In this document: one piece after another, positions 52,181 through 64,000 of the stretch
Numbering within the stretch: the first letter of the stretch is position 1
Layout: each line of letters opens with the position of its first letter
DNA from: Apostichopus japonicus
Lineage: Eukaryota; Echinodermata; Holothuroidea; Aspidochirotida; Stichopodidae
Direction: 5' to 3'
NCBI RefSeq assembly: GCF_037975245.1
Contig: NC_092561.1
Coordinates: 62,001 to 126,000 of the forward strand
Length of the DNA stretch: 64,000 nt
Notes under the pieces: model-generated
What the model was told of the DNA's origin: nothing
The model's database searches: none
The model's input: only the letters and a program-made list of their open reading frames with translations
Translations under genes and position numbers: made by a program

Positions 52181-53164
52181 TTTATATATTATCCAACGAT
52201 AAGCTCTCCAACATGTATCCGATTTTAATATTAGGAACACAATCAGAATAATTGTACAGATGTATACATAAATCCCGAAAAGAATTGAAATACCAAAACT
52301 TCCACAGATCTAAAATCCAGTCTGAGAGAAATTCCAAAGCTGTATTTGAATTATCGTAACATTCAGGTCAAGTAGTTTTGGAAAACCAAAACTAAAAACA
52401 TTTCTCTGCAAACGAGGGCAAAAGAAATCCAAAACGATATTTCAACAATTTTTCCGCAGAACAAATATAAAACGAATCAATTGTGAATTTCCAAAAGAAA
52501 AACAAGACAGCGGTTGTATTCATACATACATCAACTGAGACGTACAGCACTAAATAGTGTGCAAACAGCTATATATATATATCCTTTTTGTGTTTCTTGC
52601 TTCCAACATACTATGTGAGATGTAACAGAAAAATTTGCTGGTACTTATTTATTTTGTTTTAACTTTCCTTCAAATTTTTTTTTCACTTCAGATATTCTGG
52701 ATGGTCCTTCAGCTAACTTCACACTCAGAGAACAGTTTTTCTTGACATGCAATTAGGCACCTACAATAGGTATTACTCCTTTGCACATAGCCTACACTTT
52801 GACAGTGATACCAATGCTATAGTTCAAGTACATATGGCTGGCTACTAACTTGTTCTGTGTAGTGTATTTATTCCCCTATGATATACACATACATACACAC
52901 ACACAGCAGTTATATATATGAAACAAACTACTTCATATGATGATATCACTGCTTCTAGTGGCTACATGTACATTCAGTCCAGGTGGGAACTTCTTTGGAG
53001 TAGCAATGGGAAATTGAGGGCTCCCTACTGTGTAAGGTGGTGAACAGACCAGAATTCCAGACATAGCTGTCCCTACAGCAATACAGGATCGAGGGTTAAA
53101 GGGGAAGAGAACCAACAAACAGCACTACAGGTACAATCAAGATTAATACTATAAAAATTGACTG

Positions 53165-54730
53165 GGAATAAGGATGTTGTAATTTGCTACTGTACATACT
53201 AGATGGGAACTTGGGAGCTGAAAACTCCTAACTGGTTTGGGATCTTATTGCATAGGGATGCTTACCTGTCTCTCATACATATGTACTCCTTTCTACCTAG
53301 CAATAATGGTAGGGTATAATATATGGGAACATAGACATAAGGATGTTGTAATTTGCTACTGTACTAGATGGGAACTTGAGATCTAAAAACTCTAAAACTA
53401 ACTGGTTTCGGCTCTTATTGCATAAGGATGCTTACCTGTCTCTCACACATATGTACTCCTTTCTACCTAGCAATAATGGTAGGGTATAATATATGGGAAC
53501 ATAGACATAAGGATGTTGTAATTTGCTACTGTACTAGATGGGAACTTGAGATCTAAAAACTCTAAAACTAACTGGTTTTCAGCTCTTATTGCATAAGGAT
53601 GCTTACCTGTCTCTCATACATATGTACTCTCTTCTACCTAGCAATAATGGTAGGGTATAATATATGGGAACATAGACATAAGGATATTGTAATTTGCTAC
53701 TGTACTAGATGGGAACTTGAGATCTAAAAACTCTAAAACTAACTGGTTTTCAGCTCTTATTGCATAAGGATGCTTACCTGTCTCTCATACATATGTACTC
53801 CTTTCTACCTAGCAATAATGGTAGGGTATAATATATGGGAACATAGACATAAGGATATTGTAATTTGCTACTGTACTAGATGGGAACTTGAGATCTAAAA
53901 ACTCTAAAACTAACTGGTTTTCAGCTCTTATTGCATAAGGATGCTTACCTGTCTCTCATACATATGTACTCTCTTCTACCTAGCAATAATGGTAGGGTAT
54001 AATATATGGGAACATAGACATAAGGATATTGTAATTTGCTACTGTACTAGATGGGAACTTGAGATCTAAAAACTCTAAAACTAACTGGTTTTCAGCTCTT
54101 ATTGCATAAGGATGCTTACCTGTCTCTCATACATATGTACTCTCTTCTACCTAGCAATAATGGTAGGGTATAATATATGGGAACATAGACATAAGGATGT
54201 TGTAATTTGCTACTGTACTAGATGGGAACTTGGGATCTAAAAACTCTAAAACTAACTGGTTTGGGATCTTATTGCATAAGGATGCTTACCTGTCTCTCAT
54301 ACATATGTACTCTCTTCTACCTAGCAATAATGGTAGGGTATAATATATGGGAACATAGACATAAGGATGTTGTAATTTGCTACTGTACTAGATGGGAACT
54401 TGGGATCTAAAAACTCTAAAACTAACTGGTTTGGGCTCTTATTGCATAAGGATGCTTACCTGTCTCTCATACACATGTACTCCTTTCTACCTAGCAATAA
54501 TGGTAGGGTATAATATATGGGAACATAGACATAAGGATGTTGTAATTTGCTACTGTACTAGATGGGAACTTGGGATCTAAAAACTCTAAAACTAACTGGT
54601 TTGGGCTCTTATTGCATAATGATGCTTACCTGTCTCTCATACATATGTACTCCTTTCTACCTAGCAATAATGGTAGGTTATAATGGGAACATAGACATGA
54701 GGATAAGGACGTTGTCATTTGCTAAGTGCA
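53165..54730. repeat. 170/171-bp tandem repeat, about nine copies
   Basis: AAGGATGTTGTAATTTGCTA starts recur at about 53170, 53339, 53509, 53680, 53851, 54022, 54193, 54363 and 54533. Units are nearly identical, and adjacent units share variants (GATGTTG or GATATTG; TTTTCAG or TTTGGG), showing local spread. Open frames of 62 codons recur only because of the repeat. Confidence 0.93.
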
Positions 54731-57700
54731 ACAGTTGGGAAAAGTACACATAAATACCATTTTATCATTAAGTTTATAGCCAAGAGGTCATAGATATATT
54801 CAGCAAAGTCCTTTTTATTATATCCAAATTTCCAACCAAATTATTGGAAATGAAAATAATTTTCTGCCTTTATCTCATCTTTCAGTTAGGTGTACCCAAT
54901 ACAAGTAGTCAAGGAAGCTGTCAGTGTGGTTTTTACAGCACATGAGTCAGAAGCCACAATCTTAAAGAGAACACCTCAAAGATATTCAAGGATAATGATT
55001 CAAATTTGCCTGTAAACTTAAAACTGTCTGAAAGGTAACCACAATATGTACTGATAACATTCAGGTTATATACTGTAGCTTCAATGGTGGGAGGGATTGG
55101 AGGGTGTAATGGGTTTTGTACTTCTCCAATTCTCCCCTGCCCGCCCTCCCCTTTCCCTACTATTCCAACTAAACCCCTACAAAATCTTCAGATTCTTTGT
55201 CATCATCCAGCCAGAAAAAGGGAGAAGAAAAAAGAAAAGGCCAATTCTCCCTTCCTGGTCAATTCTCCCTACCTGGCCAATTCTCCCCACCTGGCCATTT
55301 CTCCCTCCCTGGTCAATTATCCCTTCCTTACACACCTTACCTTCAATTTCAACAAATGAATAGCTAGTACTCTTGTTCACCCTGAAAGTTTCTTGTATCA
55401 AGATTGGAGAAGGTAAATCCAGGGAGTTCTGGTAAATCTATGAATAATTTCACCCACACAGATGGAACGTTATAACTGAATGGCTGGAGGCCAGGAACTT
55501 TCAACATATGGCAATAACCAATTTACACAGGAAATGAGAAACAAGGAGATACATACAAGTAAGCATTGCAATTACACAATTCTTGGAAAACAAAAAATCA
55601 TTTATTACAAATTTATATGTGGAAGTAATTAAAAGGAATATCTCTATATTACTTTTTTGTTATGCAGCACATTTCTCAGTTCTGTCCTAGAAATCAGTTT
55701 CATTAATAGTATAAACATCAGATATGATATAATTCAATAATCAAGATATAACCATTTCGTGTTTATACCGGTGTCCTTGAATTGTTGTTTATTGCAAGCT
55801 TGAACAGCAATTCTTTAGACTCCTAGCTACCTGTGTCTCTTGTAGTTTAATAATAAAAGGGTTCAGAGCACTTTGTGAAGAACTTGGACTACATTTGACA
55901 CTTTTTGCCAGGGAAATTAGCTTTGCATTTGGGAGAAAGAATGCATTGCAACACTTGACTGGTTGCGAGCAATAACCAATGGGATATGGGTTAAAGAACC
56001 AAAAAGTGAATTGGCTAGGGTTTTTAACTATGGAGGTACCCATGGTGAACAGCTCAAGCGTGCATGGACAGGCACACACGCTGGGCTGGTAGAAGGGTAA
56101 CGATAATAGAGTCAAAATCAGCAATGGCTGCGGGCAATACCTGGTAATTCTGCCAGTGCTGAGAGTAACTCATTTCCTTATTCTTGGTGAGATTTTGGTG
56201 GATTAACAGATTACATTTGCAGGTTACATAAAATACTTATCGTTGAAAGGGATATTCCAGTGGCAGACTATGTAAGAACAAGCTGAAGAGGAAAATATTC
56301 CACACTGTTAGTTGAAACCCTCCATTATTCATGTTTCTATCATGTGACACATTAGTTTACAAGTAAGCTATTAAACAGATGACAGTTTCTGGAATGGCTG
56401 TGATCATACTTACTTCTTCTGTTTCCCCTCAACTGATAGTTTATATTTCACTGTCAAGCTCTTTGTTCAAGAAAAAGAAAGAAAGACTTATCAGGTATCC
56501 ATCTTTCCATTGCAAATAACTCACAACAAATCTCAAAAAAATGGTTAAATTATTCAGCATGGTTTATTATTATTCGAGTTGTGTTCGGTCGCAGGTTGGA
56601 ATAAATGCATTCCAAAAGAAGCATTTCAACACGGATGTGTGGTGGAAGGAAAAAAATGGAAATTCTTAAATTATTTACTTAATTAGCATTTGATGAGCAA
56701 GCGTGATGCGTTTTCAGTTTTTTTTTCCAGAATTATATTACATTTAGTATTGGTAGACTGTAGTTAAACAAGAAATATTGTGCAAAATCCTGATTAACTA
56801 TGTATCGTTATTAAATGGCTTGGAAAAGGGTTTTATCCATAGAATTCACTAGAAGTGATGGCATTTAAAAACGGTGTGTGAGAGGAGGGGAGAGGAGGGG
56901 AAGGGACGGGAAAGATGAGAGGGAAGAGAGAAGAGAGATTGTAGGTAGGGAAGGTGGCAATTACAGTGGCTGAAAGAATTTTATACTGTGTGCACTTTAT
57001 ATATCTTGGGAATTAGAGGAATATAAAGTATTTGTTTGAAATAAAATACCCCTCTTTTCTTACGAGGGGTATTGGTTAGAAGGCAGTGAAACTTTCACAT
57101 TTCAAATAACATTTTGACACCACTAACCAAACTGAAGTTTGGGTTGAAATTTATAACACTATCTCTTTATATTTGTGTAGAAGCCAGCTCTTAACGTTTA
57201 AGTTGAAACTAAACTAAATTAATGATTACAGTATGAAAAAGTACATACCGTGAGTTTTTACAGATGATCTTTGAAGTATATACAGACACACCCCAGGTAA
57301 ATAAACTATGCCTTGTGAAAAAATATATTTATGTTACAAAATACATTTGACTTTTTAATGGCATGGCAGAAATGTTCCCGAATGACAAGCGATGACATCA
57401 TCATGGTAACTAGAGCTTAATGCTGTGTGATGATTATAAAGGAGTGGGAGACATTCTTGGCCTAGATTAATAAACTTAAAGCAGCTTTTCAAATCCAAAA
57501 TTGATGAATCTGTCTATACCGTATGATATTAACGGCTCATAACAGTATAAACCATTTGCTTGACAACTTCAAGGATGATTTTTAAGGCACAAAATTGATT
57601 TGATACTTTATAAACTGATTATAAACTGAAAAAAAATCAAATATGTTTTCAGTTGAAGTTAGATTTCTACAACACTGAATATTTGAGAAAAGATCCATTA

Positions 57701-58540
57701 AAGGCAAAATAGCTATTAAAACATAAAGAGTACCCCCAATTTTTTTCTTGGATTAATAAATTTTTGCCTAAAGTCATCATTTAAAGAAGAAGTATCTTGT
57801 ATGAATGCGCTGATTCAAAACTATTTTTGTTAGGAGGAAACCAGGAAGTTAATTAAAAACAAAAAAATTAAAAATACCATTAGGAACTATTGTATAATTA
57901 ACAACGTATGAAGTGAAATTTAAACAGAACCACTGGCGATTATTAGGCTCCTTTCCTGCAAGTTTTCCTTCATTTCAGTCAGCACAGTTTAATTAGGGTG
58001 CAAATGTGTGAATGCATAGGTATTTGTACAATGTTTCAAGGTCAGATATCTGTTTCTATCTATTTTTATTTCCCAGAATACCAACATAAAAACCCGAAAC
58101 CAAACTGGCAAGTTTCTTTGGGCGGCAGGGGTTGGGGTGTTAGTTCCCTCTTTACCCCACTTACAAGAAAACCAGCATTGAATATAAAGAAACACAACCC
58201 AGTAGGAACTTATACATTATTATTTGGTTTTGGCTTAAAGTTAACTAAGTTTTGATTTTAATATCGGAATGGTCTCAATTTAGCAAAAAATTGAATGCAA
58301 AATACTGGCTTTGAATCACAACTCAGGAGCTGAATAGCTCACTTGCTAGGACACTTGCTAGGTCAATACCATCTTGGTCTCACCTGTTCAAGTTTTGGTC
58401 TGATTCAATCCTTGCTTTGGTTAGTCAAGCCTTCCAATAATCTATGACTACTTGTAACATAGACTTATCACAATCTAATTTCTTATTGTGCCTTATTCCA
58501 AACATTTTGGAAATGTGTAGGCCTACTTACTGGTTGTATT
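54731..58540. other. Non-coding region without recognised gene
   Basis: Includes a short 21-bp repeat (AATTCTCCCTACCTGGCC type, about five copies) at about 55242-55325 and a GA-rich stretch near 56880-56950. A possible degenerate tRNA-derived repeat lies at 58325-58430. Confidence 0.5.
58325..58430 (+). repeat. Possible degenerate tRNA-derived SINE fragment
   Basis: TAGCTCACTTGCTAGG resembles a Pol III A box, and CTGTTCAAGTTTTGG a decayed B box about 45 bp later. No stems are convincing. Confidence 0.3.
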
Positions 58541-58870
58541 TTAATGTACAGGCTATCTATGCTATATTCTAAATGAATGTACAGGATTTAATGTACAGGC
58601 TATCTATGCTATATTCTAAATGAATGTACAGGATTTAATGTACAGTCTATCTAGGCTATATTCTAAATGAATGTACAGGATTTAATGTACAGGCTATCTA
58701 GGCTATATTCTAAATGAATGTACAGGATTTAATGTACAGGCTATCTATGCTATATTCTAAATGAATGTACAGGATTTAATGTACAGGCTATCTAGGCTAT
58801 ATTCTAAATGAATGTACAGGATTTAATGTACAGGCTATCTAGGCTATATTCTAAATGAATGTACAGGATA
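58540..58870. repeat. 47-bp tandem repeat, seven copies
   Basis: Unit TTAATGTACAGGCTATCTAT, then GCTATATTCTAAATGAATGTACAGGA; starts at 58541 and 58588 are 47 bp apart and the pattern continues. A further copy at about 58960-59010, with its 3' flank (ATCATAAAGGAAT...TTGAATGGTTTTCT), repeats 58871-58953, so a larger unit was also duplicated. Confidence 0.9.
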
Positions 58871-60868
58871 TAAATCATAAAGGAATTACATAAAGATAAT
58901 GTAACTTCATGTTGTGTCCCTTTCAGATTATCTTGTATTGAATGGTTTTCTGGTTGTATTTTAATGTACAGGCTATCTAGGCTATATTCTAAATGTATGT
59001 ACAGGATTTAAATCATAAAGGAATCACATAAAGCTAATGTAACTTCATGTTGTGTCCCTTTAAGATTATCTTATATTGAATGGTTTTCTTTTCATCATTT
59101 ATAGGCCACAGAGAATAATCTTCTCAAGGAGACAGAGAGGAATAGGTTGACATTACAGAGGTGAAATAGTGAAGTGATGAGTCATCATGGCATGAGATAT
59201 TATGACACGGGTTGGGGAAGGTGGTGGGGGGGGGGGATAAACAGGGTTTATATTTAGGCAAGGTGGTGGGGAAGATTGGTAGTGTGCCAGACTTCATCCC
59301 AAGGAATATATAGCTGCCAAATATACACCAACAAAATATAGACCTGCATTGCTGCTATTACTGTGGACACAAACTGCCTATCTTCTGAGCGCAAGAATAA
59401 ACATGCCATCCAGTTTGTGGAAAGCAGCATGCATATTTAAGAGCAATCAACTAACTTTGGTGAACTCTGCACCACCCTCCCCATCCTTTTACCCACCCCC
59501 CCAAATCCCCTCCCAAATTCTAAGAAATGTTTCTGTTTGATAACAGAGTCTGAAATTTGATCATTCAAAATCTTTCTTTTAGTCCAACAAACTTAAACAC
59601 TCTTTCATCTGCACAATTTCGTTTCATTCAATTTATTACAACCCCTCCCCCCCCCCAAAAAAAACAGGAAAACTTGACCGCTTAATAAACATACTGTGAA
59701 CAGTTTTACGAATGTTTCTTGTCATGATGAACCCTTTCCATTTTATTTTTGCCTTTGTCTGCTTTCAGCTTTCATGAATGATTCACACATTAATCAATTA
59801 TGTACTTATGAAATCAAGATGAAAAAAAAATTGACCTCTTGGAAAACATACTGAGAACAGTTTTCACAAACGTTTCTTTTTATGATGAACCCTTTCGATT
59901 TTTTTCTTGTTATCCTTTTTATTTCCTCTGCTTTCATGAACAATGCTTCAACAACAACATAATTTTGAAATCAAGATAAAGATATGATATTCCGTATTTC
60001 ACTTCCTTTCCGCATGCAGAAAATCATGAGTCATCCAACCATCTAATAATAACATATTTACCCAGGACAGAAGGATATGAAAGATAATATTGCCAACAGC
60101 ATTCGGTTTCTTTACCCACTCTCTCCACGCCTAAGGATAAAATTCACATAACAACCATTTCTCACACCTGTGGGGGGTTCGTCGTTAGGACCTCTTTGTC
60201 CTTAATGAGCTTGACTCGAATTACAAACCAGAAGCTACCGAGAGAAAGAGTACTAATACAGGATGTGAGATATCAACCTCAAGACTAGAGCCGAGAGAAC
60301 AGTATGAAGAACAGTTTACATCAGGATATATTGATATCAATACGTTACTGCAATTATGTCTCCTTAAATTTATTCCCCGCAACATTTTAACGATAGATAT
60401 TTCAGATCTAAGATTACAGAGATGACAGGGGAGCTTCTTTACAAGGGGGCCACTGCTGGCCCAAGATTTGCTGTGTTGTTCAGAAGCAAAACACATATAA
60501 ACATGATTGATTTCATTTACAAATCATTTTATAGAATACCTTTTAACAGTCGTGAATAATGTATTCCCATGACACAAGAAACAAGATGGTAGAAAAGTGC
60601 AGTACCATGTACAAGAGATGACACAGGGAAGTAAAACAGTACCACGTCAGACTTAAGGTACAAAAAAAAAAAAAAAAAAAACCACACTGTTGAATATGTA
60701 GGCTAGAGACTATCATGCCAATGCCAAAATAAATGTTGTGCTTATTCCACCAAGGAAATAACCAGCAGTTGGCATTTTCTAGTCTTATCATTTATATTCC
60801 CTTTGATGTACAGAACTATCTTGTAGCGGTAAACTTACAGACATGATTCACTTTCGTCTGCTGTTCTA
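58871..60868. other. Non-coding region
   Basis: Contains the second large repeat unit (to about 59092), G runs near 59226-59238, C runs near 59645-59660 and diverged direct copies around 59675-59720 and 59830-59905 (AAACATACTG...CAGTTTT...GTTTCTT...ATGATGAACCCTTTC). No gene seen. Confidence 0.5.
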
Positions 60869-61215
60869 GCTAACAGTACAGCTGTATTGCTAGCTGGACT
60901 GTTAGCTGTACTGTTTTGCTGTACAACTAGCTGTACTGTTTAGCTGTACCACTAGCTGTTCTATAAGCTGTACTGCAAGCTGCACTGCTAGCTAAACTGT
61001 TAGCTGCTGTACAGCTTATAGTACAGCTAACAGTACAGCTAGTAGTACAGCTAAACATTACAGCTAGTTGTACAGCTAACAGTACAGCTAGTAGTACAGC
61101 TAACAGTACAGCTAGTTGTACAGCTAACAGTACAGCTAGTAGTACAGCTAACAGTACAGCTAGTAGTACAGCTAACATTACAGCTAACAGTGCAGCTAAC
61201 ATTACAGCTACAGCA
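60869..61215. repeat. 12-bp tandem array arranged as a large inverted repeat
   Basis: The left part (about 60869-61010) is built of AGCTGTACTGTT-like units and the right part (about 61011-61215) of the complementary AACAGTACAGCT and AGCTAGTAGTAC units. A transcript could fold into a hairpin over 100 bp long. The minus strand is open with LLAV repeats, a by-product of the 12-bp period. Confidence 0.9.
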
Positions 61216-64000
61216 CAAAATAGTAATTCCATCAGTGTGCTGTTAATGACCAGACAGCAACATGCTGCCAAAGCAACAACATTTACCAAACAGTAAATAC
61301 TATCTTGTCTACTTGTCTTGATCAGTAAATCTATAAAGTTAACCAAACCAAGAAGTAAAACACAAGATGAAAATTTGGACTTTGGATGAATAGGAAAAAA
61401 AATGAAGGATCTAATTTTTTTGGAAAGCAACTATAAAACCAACGTACCCCATGTCATACTTCTCTGGAACATCTTTCGCCTTCTCAAGGTGAGAGTGTGG
61501 TAATGTATTGCATCCATTTGATAATTGTATCCCTCATTCACGGCTGCGATCATGTACAAAACCAATAGACGACATACCACTTTTGGACTACTATATGCAC
61601 CGACATACCTAACCTTGCACAACACTCCCCTAGGCTACAACAGAGATCCTATATGGCAAGTAAAACCTTGTCAGATATTCATTTTTACCTTGTTTTTTGT
61701 TATAGAGGTGACAGAGCGAGGAAGATAATTGTTCCCCTCTCTGGAAGACTGAATAGGCAGTGAAGAAAATTGTGGGTCCTCGGCTTATTGTTCGATCCTG
61801 TTGCCATAAAAGGTTAAGCAAACAACAGTTGTAGACTAGACAATGCTCTTCCCCTCCATTTAAGGGAAGCAAAGAAAACACAATGGTAAAAATGCATCTA
61901 GCAAGAGTCAAACAAGGTTATATCAAAGTCATAACATACAATATTAATTAATTGAAGAACTTTCATTTTTCAATAATTCTCCCATGAAGATGCAAGACTT
62001 CTTTTTTTGTTTTAATTTCCTTTTCTTACTGGGGAAAACACATTATCTGAACCCACAAGGCTCACATATTTTACACAAAAAAAAAAAAAGCTAAACATTT
62101 GTAAGTTCAGGCTGAAGAAATGATATTACAAAAAAACACTGTATATTTCTTAAATCATTTAGATTTTGATCTTTTCTCCTGAATAATATTAAAGTTGTAA
62201 AGTATCTAAACAGCCATGTTAAATCTGATCAATCAATAAATGGCTGGTCATTGCTACTGCAGTGATAGGACAGGAAGCTATTACATAAAGCAGATTGGTC
62301 ATAGGTTCCATCCCCAACACCAACAGAGTAACCACAGGGTGCCAGAGTAGGGGGTCATTCTTTGAAAACAGGCACAAAAGCAGGGCCCCTAAAAACATGA
62401 AAACAATGCCAGCCCCATATTTTGAAATCTTGAAACTAGTGTTGCGCCGATATTACCAATATCGGTTTTGGCCGATATCCGATATTATCATCCCAATATC
62501 GGTCCGATACCGATACCGATACCGATATTTTTTAACAGACAAAATAAAGGCAAAATCGTACTTTTAGTCATGCATACATTCACAAATAAATCTTCAAGTA
62601 AACAACAAAATATGGTGTTTTGTTTTCCTTTTGTCCTAAGTTGAAAAGAATGACTTTTTTCCTGATTTTGAAAAAGAGAATTATAATTGAAATCCAACCA
62701 GAATCTTTTTCACTGCAGCGCTGCACGCGATAATAAAATGGACGCAGTAAATGTGAGCCTTAACATCGTAAAGACTTACAAGTAGCTATAGTGTTAACGT
62801 ATGCTTGCAAAATTGCATCTTAATTAGGTTACGAACTGTCGATCACAATGTAAAAATGATAATTTATTGAGTTTATACTCAATGTACAACTTATTCACTT
62901 GACCGTATAGAGAAGAAAAAAACTGAAAATCAGTAGAGAAATGACCAATTGTGTACGGAAAGTAAGGTGGTACACCTTTCAAATATTACGAAAGATCGAA
63001 CAAAACACTTTCGAAAAATTCACGCAAAACTGGCATATCGTACTAAATGCAACTAATGTCATGTAAACAAGGCTCTAGTGCATCCATTTATGAATATACC
63101 GTAAGACCACATCTGTTTTTAAGCGGGGGAAAAAAGAAAGTATTTTCTAGAATTTCCAAAAATACGGAAAAAATAATATCCTACCATAGTTAATTGTATA
63201 GCAAATAGCCTTCGGCGGTTACGGATCTCACGTAACTGAAAAGTTCCCTGGCAACTTGCCAAAAAATGTTAACAAACAGGTGTTACACAGGGGATGAGCT
63301 TACAGTGTGTTTGGGAAGGTACCTGGGAAAATTCGCAGCACATGTACGGCGGTAGTTGGGTATAGGGTTAAACACCGCAGTTGTAAAAATGTACGCATTG
63401 TGCACGCTATTCATTGTTAGGCAGTCTAGAGACAGGGCTTTGCTGAACGTTGTTTGTTTCATAATATCGGAAGTTTTGTAAGTTGCACTTTTTAAAGATT
63501 GAAAGACAGATTAAATCTCTTTTCATTTTATAACATAATATAGCTACTCTAACTTGTCATTTTAAAATTTTCATCTGTTTCGTGACAATTTAAATAAGAA
63601 AATTATTTTGCATACTCAACTGCGATTTTTTTTTTTATCGCCAGACACGCAAAAAAAAGCCAATTTTTCGGGGCTTTATCCCCCAGGATCCCCACAAGGG
63701 GTTCTACCCCATGACCCCACCAAGGCCCTATGGCGGGCCCCTGGACACTACGCCTTTATGCTCGCGTGCTCGGCGTGTTCGCTGGGCGAACACCGGCGGG
63801 AAATCGGCAGTGTGTTCGCGGAAAATTAAAAGTGCAGTTATGCATCATGTTCAAGGTTTTCACGGAGGCCTTTGAGAAAATGAATGGTTAGTACAGTACA
63901 GTGTATACATGCTGCACTAATGCTATGTGTAGGCCAAGGTTCACGAAGGTCATTGGTTATATTCGCGCGCCGTAGACGTGTTTTAGAGGTTACGGAGGGT
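61216..64000. other. Right end of the window, no recognised gene
   Basis: AT-rich up to about 63180. A stretch around 63655-63830 is markedly richer in C, G and CpG and contains short C/G runs (CCCCCAGGATCCCC, CAAGGGGTTCTACCCC) like those inside interspersed transposons; it may be the edge of a repeat running out of the window. Confidence 0.45.
62436..62534. repeat. Interspersed-repeat end with nested ATATCGG palindromes
   Basis: Begins TAGTGTTGCGCCGATA and contains repeated ATATCGG, CCGATATC and ACCGATACCGAT motifs on both strands, the style of the terminal region of hAT-like repeats. The opposite end was not found. Confidence 0.5.

Noticed and set aside
53165-54730. Repeated 62-codon open frames as a small gene family
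   Set aside because: They are identical frames created by the 170-bp tandem repeat.
60927-61430. 167-codon minus-strand frame rich in LLAV and SCT repeats
   Set aside because: Produced by the 12-bp array; no codon structure outside the repeat.
61431-61625. Minus-strand frame ending HTLTLRRRKMFQRSMTW before a GTACGT donor
   Set aside because: It could be a first exon, but its phase 1 exit would create a stop when joined to the 43.9-kb exon, and no homology is recognised.
62220-62335. tRNA-like B box (GGTTCCATCCCC) near 62306
   Set aside because: No A box at the right distance and no stems; too degenerate to call.

Overview
This is eukaryotic, metazoan, AT-rich genomic DNA. Small phase-consistent exons lie between introns and flanks crowded with minisatellites, non-autonomous DNA transposons and tRNA-derived repeats. 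The two genes I could rebuild are animal cytoskeletal genes, and the repeat style suits a marine invertebrate, perhaps an echinoderm or a relative; the species is a guess. No bacterial, viral or organellar genes are evident.

Left part (about 0.2-18.6 kb, + strand): a MICAL-type flavin monooxygenase gene. Twelve coding exons join in frame with matching splice phases and give about 924 residues. The complete N-terminal FAD monooxygenase domain (about residues 1-490) is followed by a very lysine-rich tail and a stop codon. No calponin-homology, LIM or C-terminal coiled-coil module was found. Its introns hold three hAT-like MITEs (two with perfect 8-bp target duplications), a tRNA-like sequence, a TTAA-flanked MITE-like element and two large minisatellites. 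One is an array of about 40 units of 84/87 bp that keeps an open frame. The other is an array of about 30 units of 61 bp that has amplified a 5' splice site.

Middle part (18.6-27.1 kb): non-coding space between two convergent genes, with a 43-bp tandem repeat, an AT microsatellite and an imperfect long inverted repeat.

Right-centre (27.1-43.9 kb, - strand): a SHANK-type synaptic scaffold gene. Eight exons join in frame and encode a PDZ domain (GFGF carboxylate loop, class I histidine), a long Ser/Pro-rich region and a C-terminal SAM domain, about 862 residues in this model. Two phase-preserving microexons (24 and 12 nt) are plausible. The ankyrin and SH3 part of SHANK is not recognisable in the window. 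It either lies beyond the right edge or this is a short promoter form.

Right part (43.9-64 kb): no convincing gene. It contains an inverted repeat joined to a tRNA-like Pol III promoter and a hammerhead-ribozyme-like core (45.4-45.6 kb), a TA-flanked MITE-like element with subterminal repeats (51.5-52.2 kb), a nine-unit 170-bp array (53.2-54.7 kb), a 47-bp array (58.5-58.9 kb), a 12-bp array arranged as a giant hairpin (60.9-61.2 kb) and other simple repeats.

The most noteworthy signals are the tRNA/hammerhead element, the minisatellite carrying about 30 copies of a gene's own splice donor, the open-frame higher-order minisatellite, the monooxygenase-only MICAL, and a spacerless 48-bp palindrome with a CRE core in a SHANK intron.
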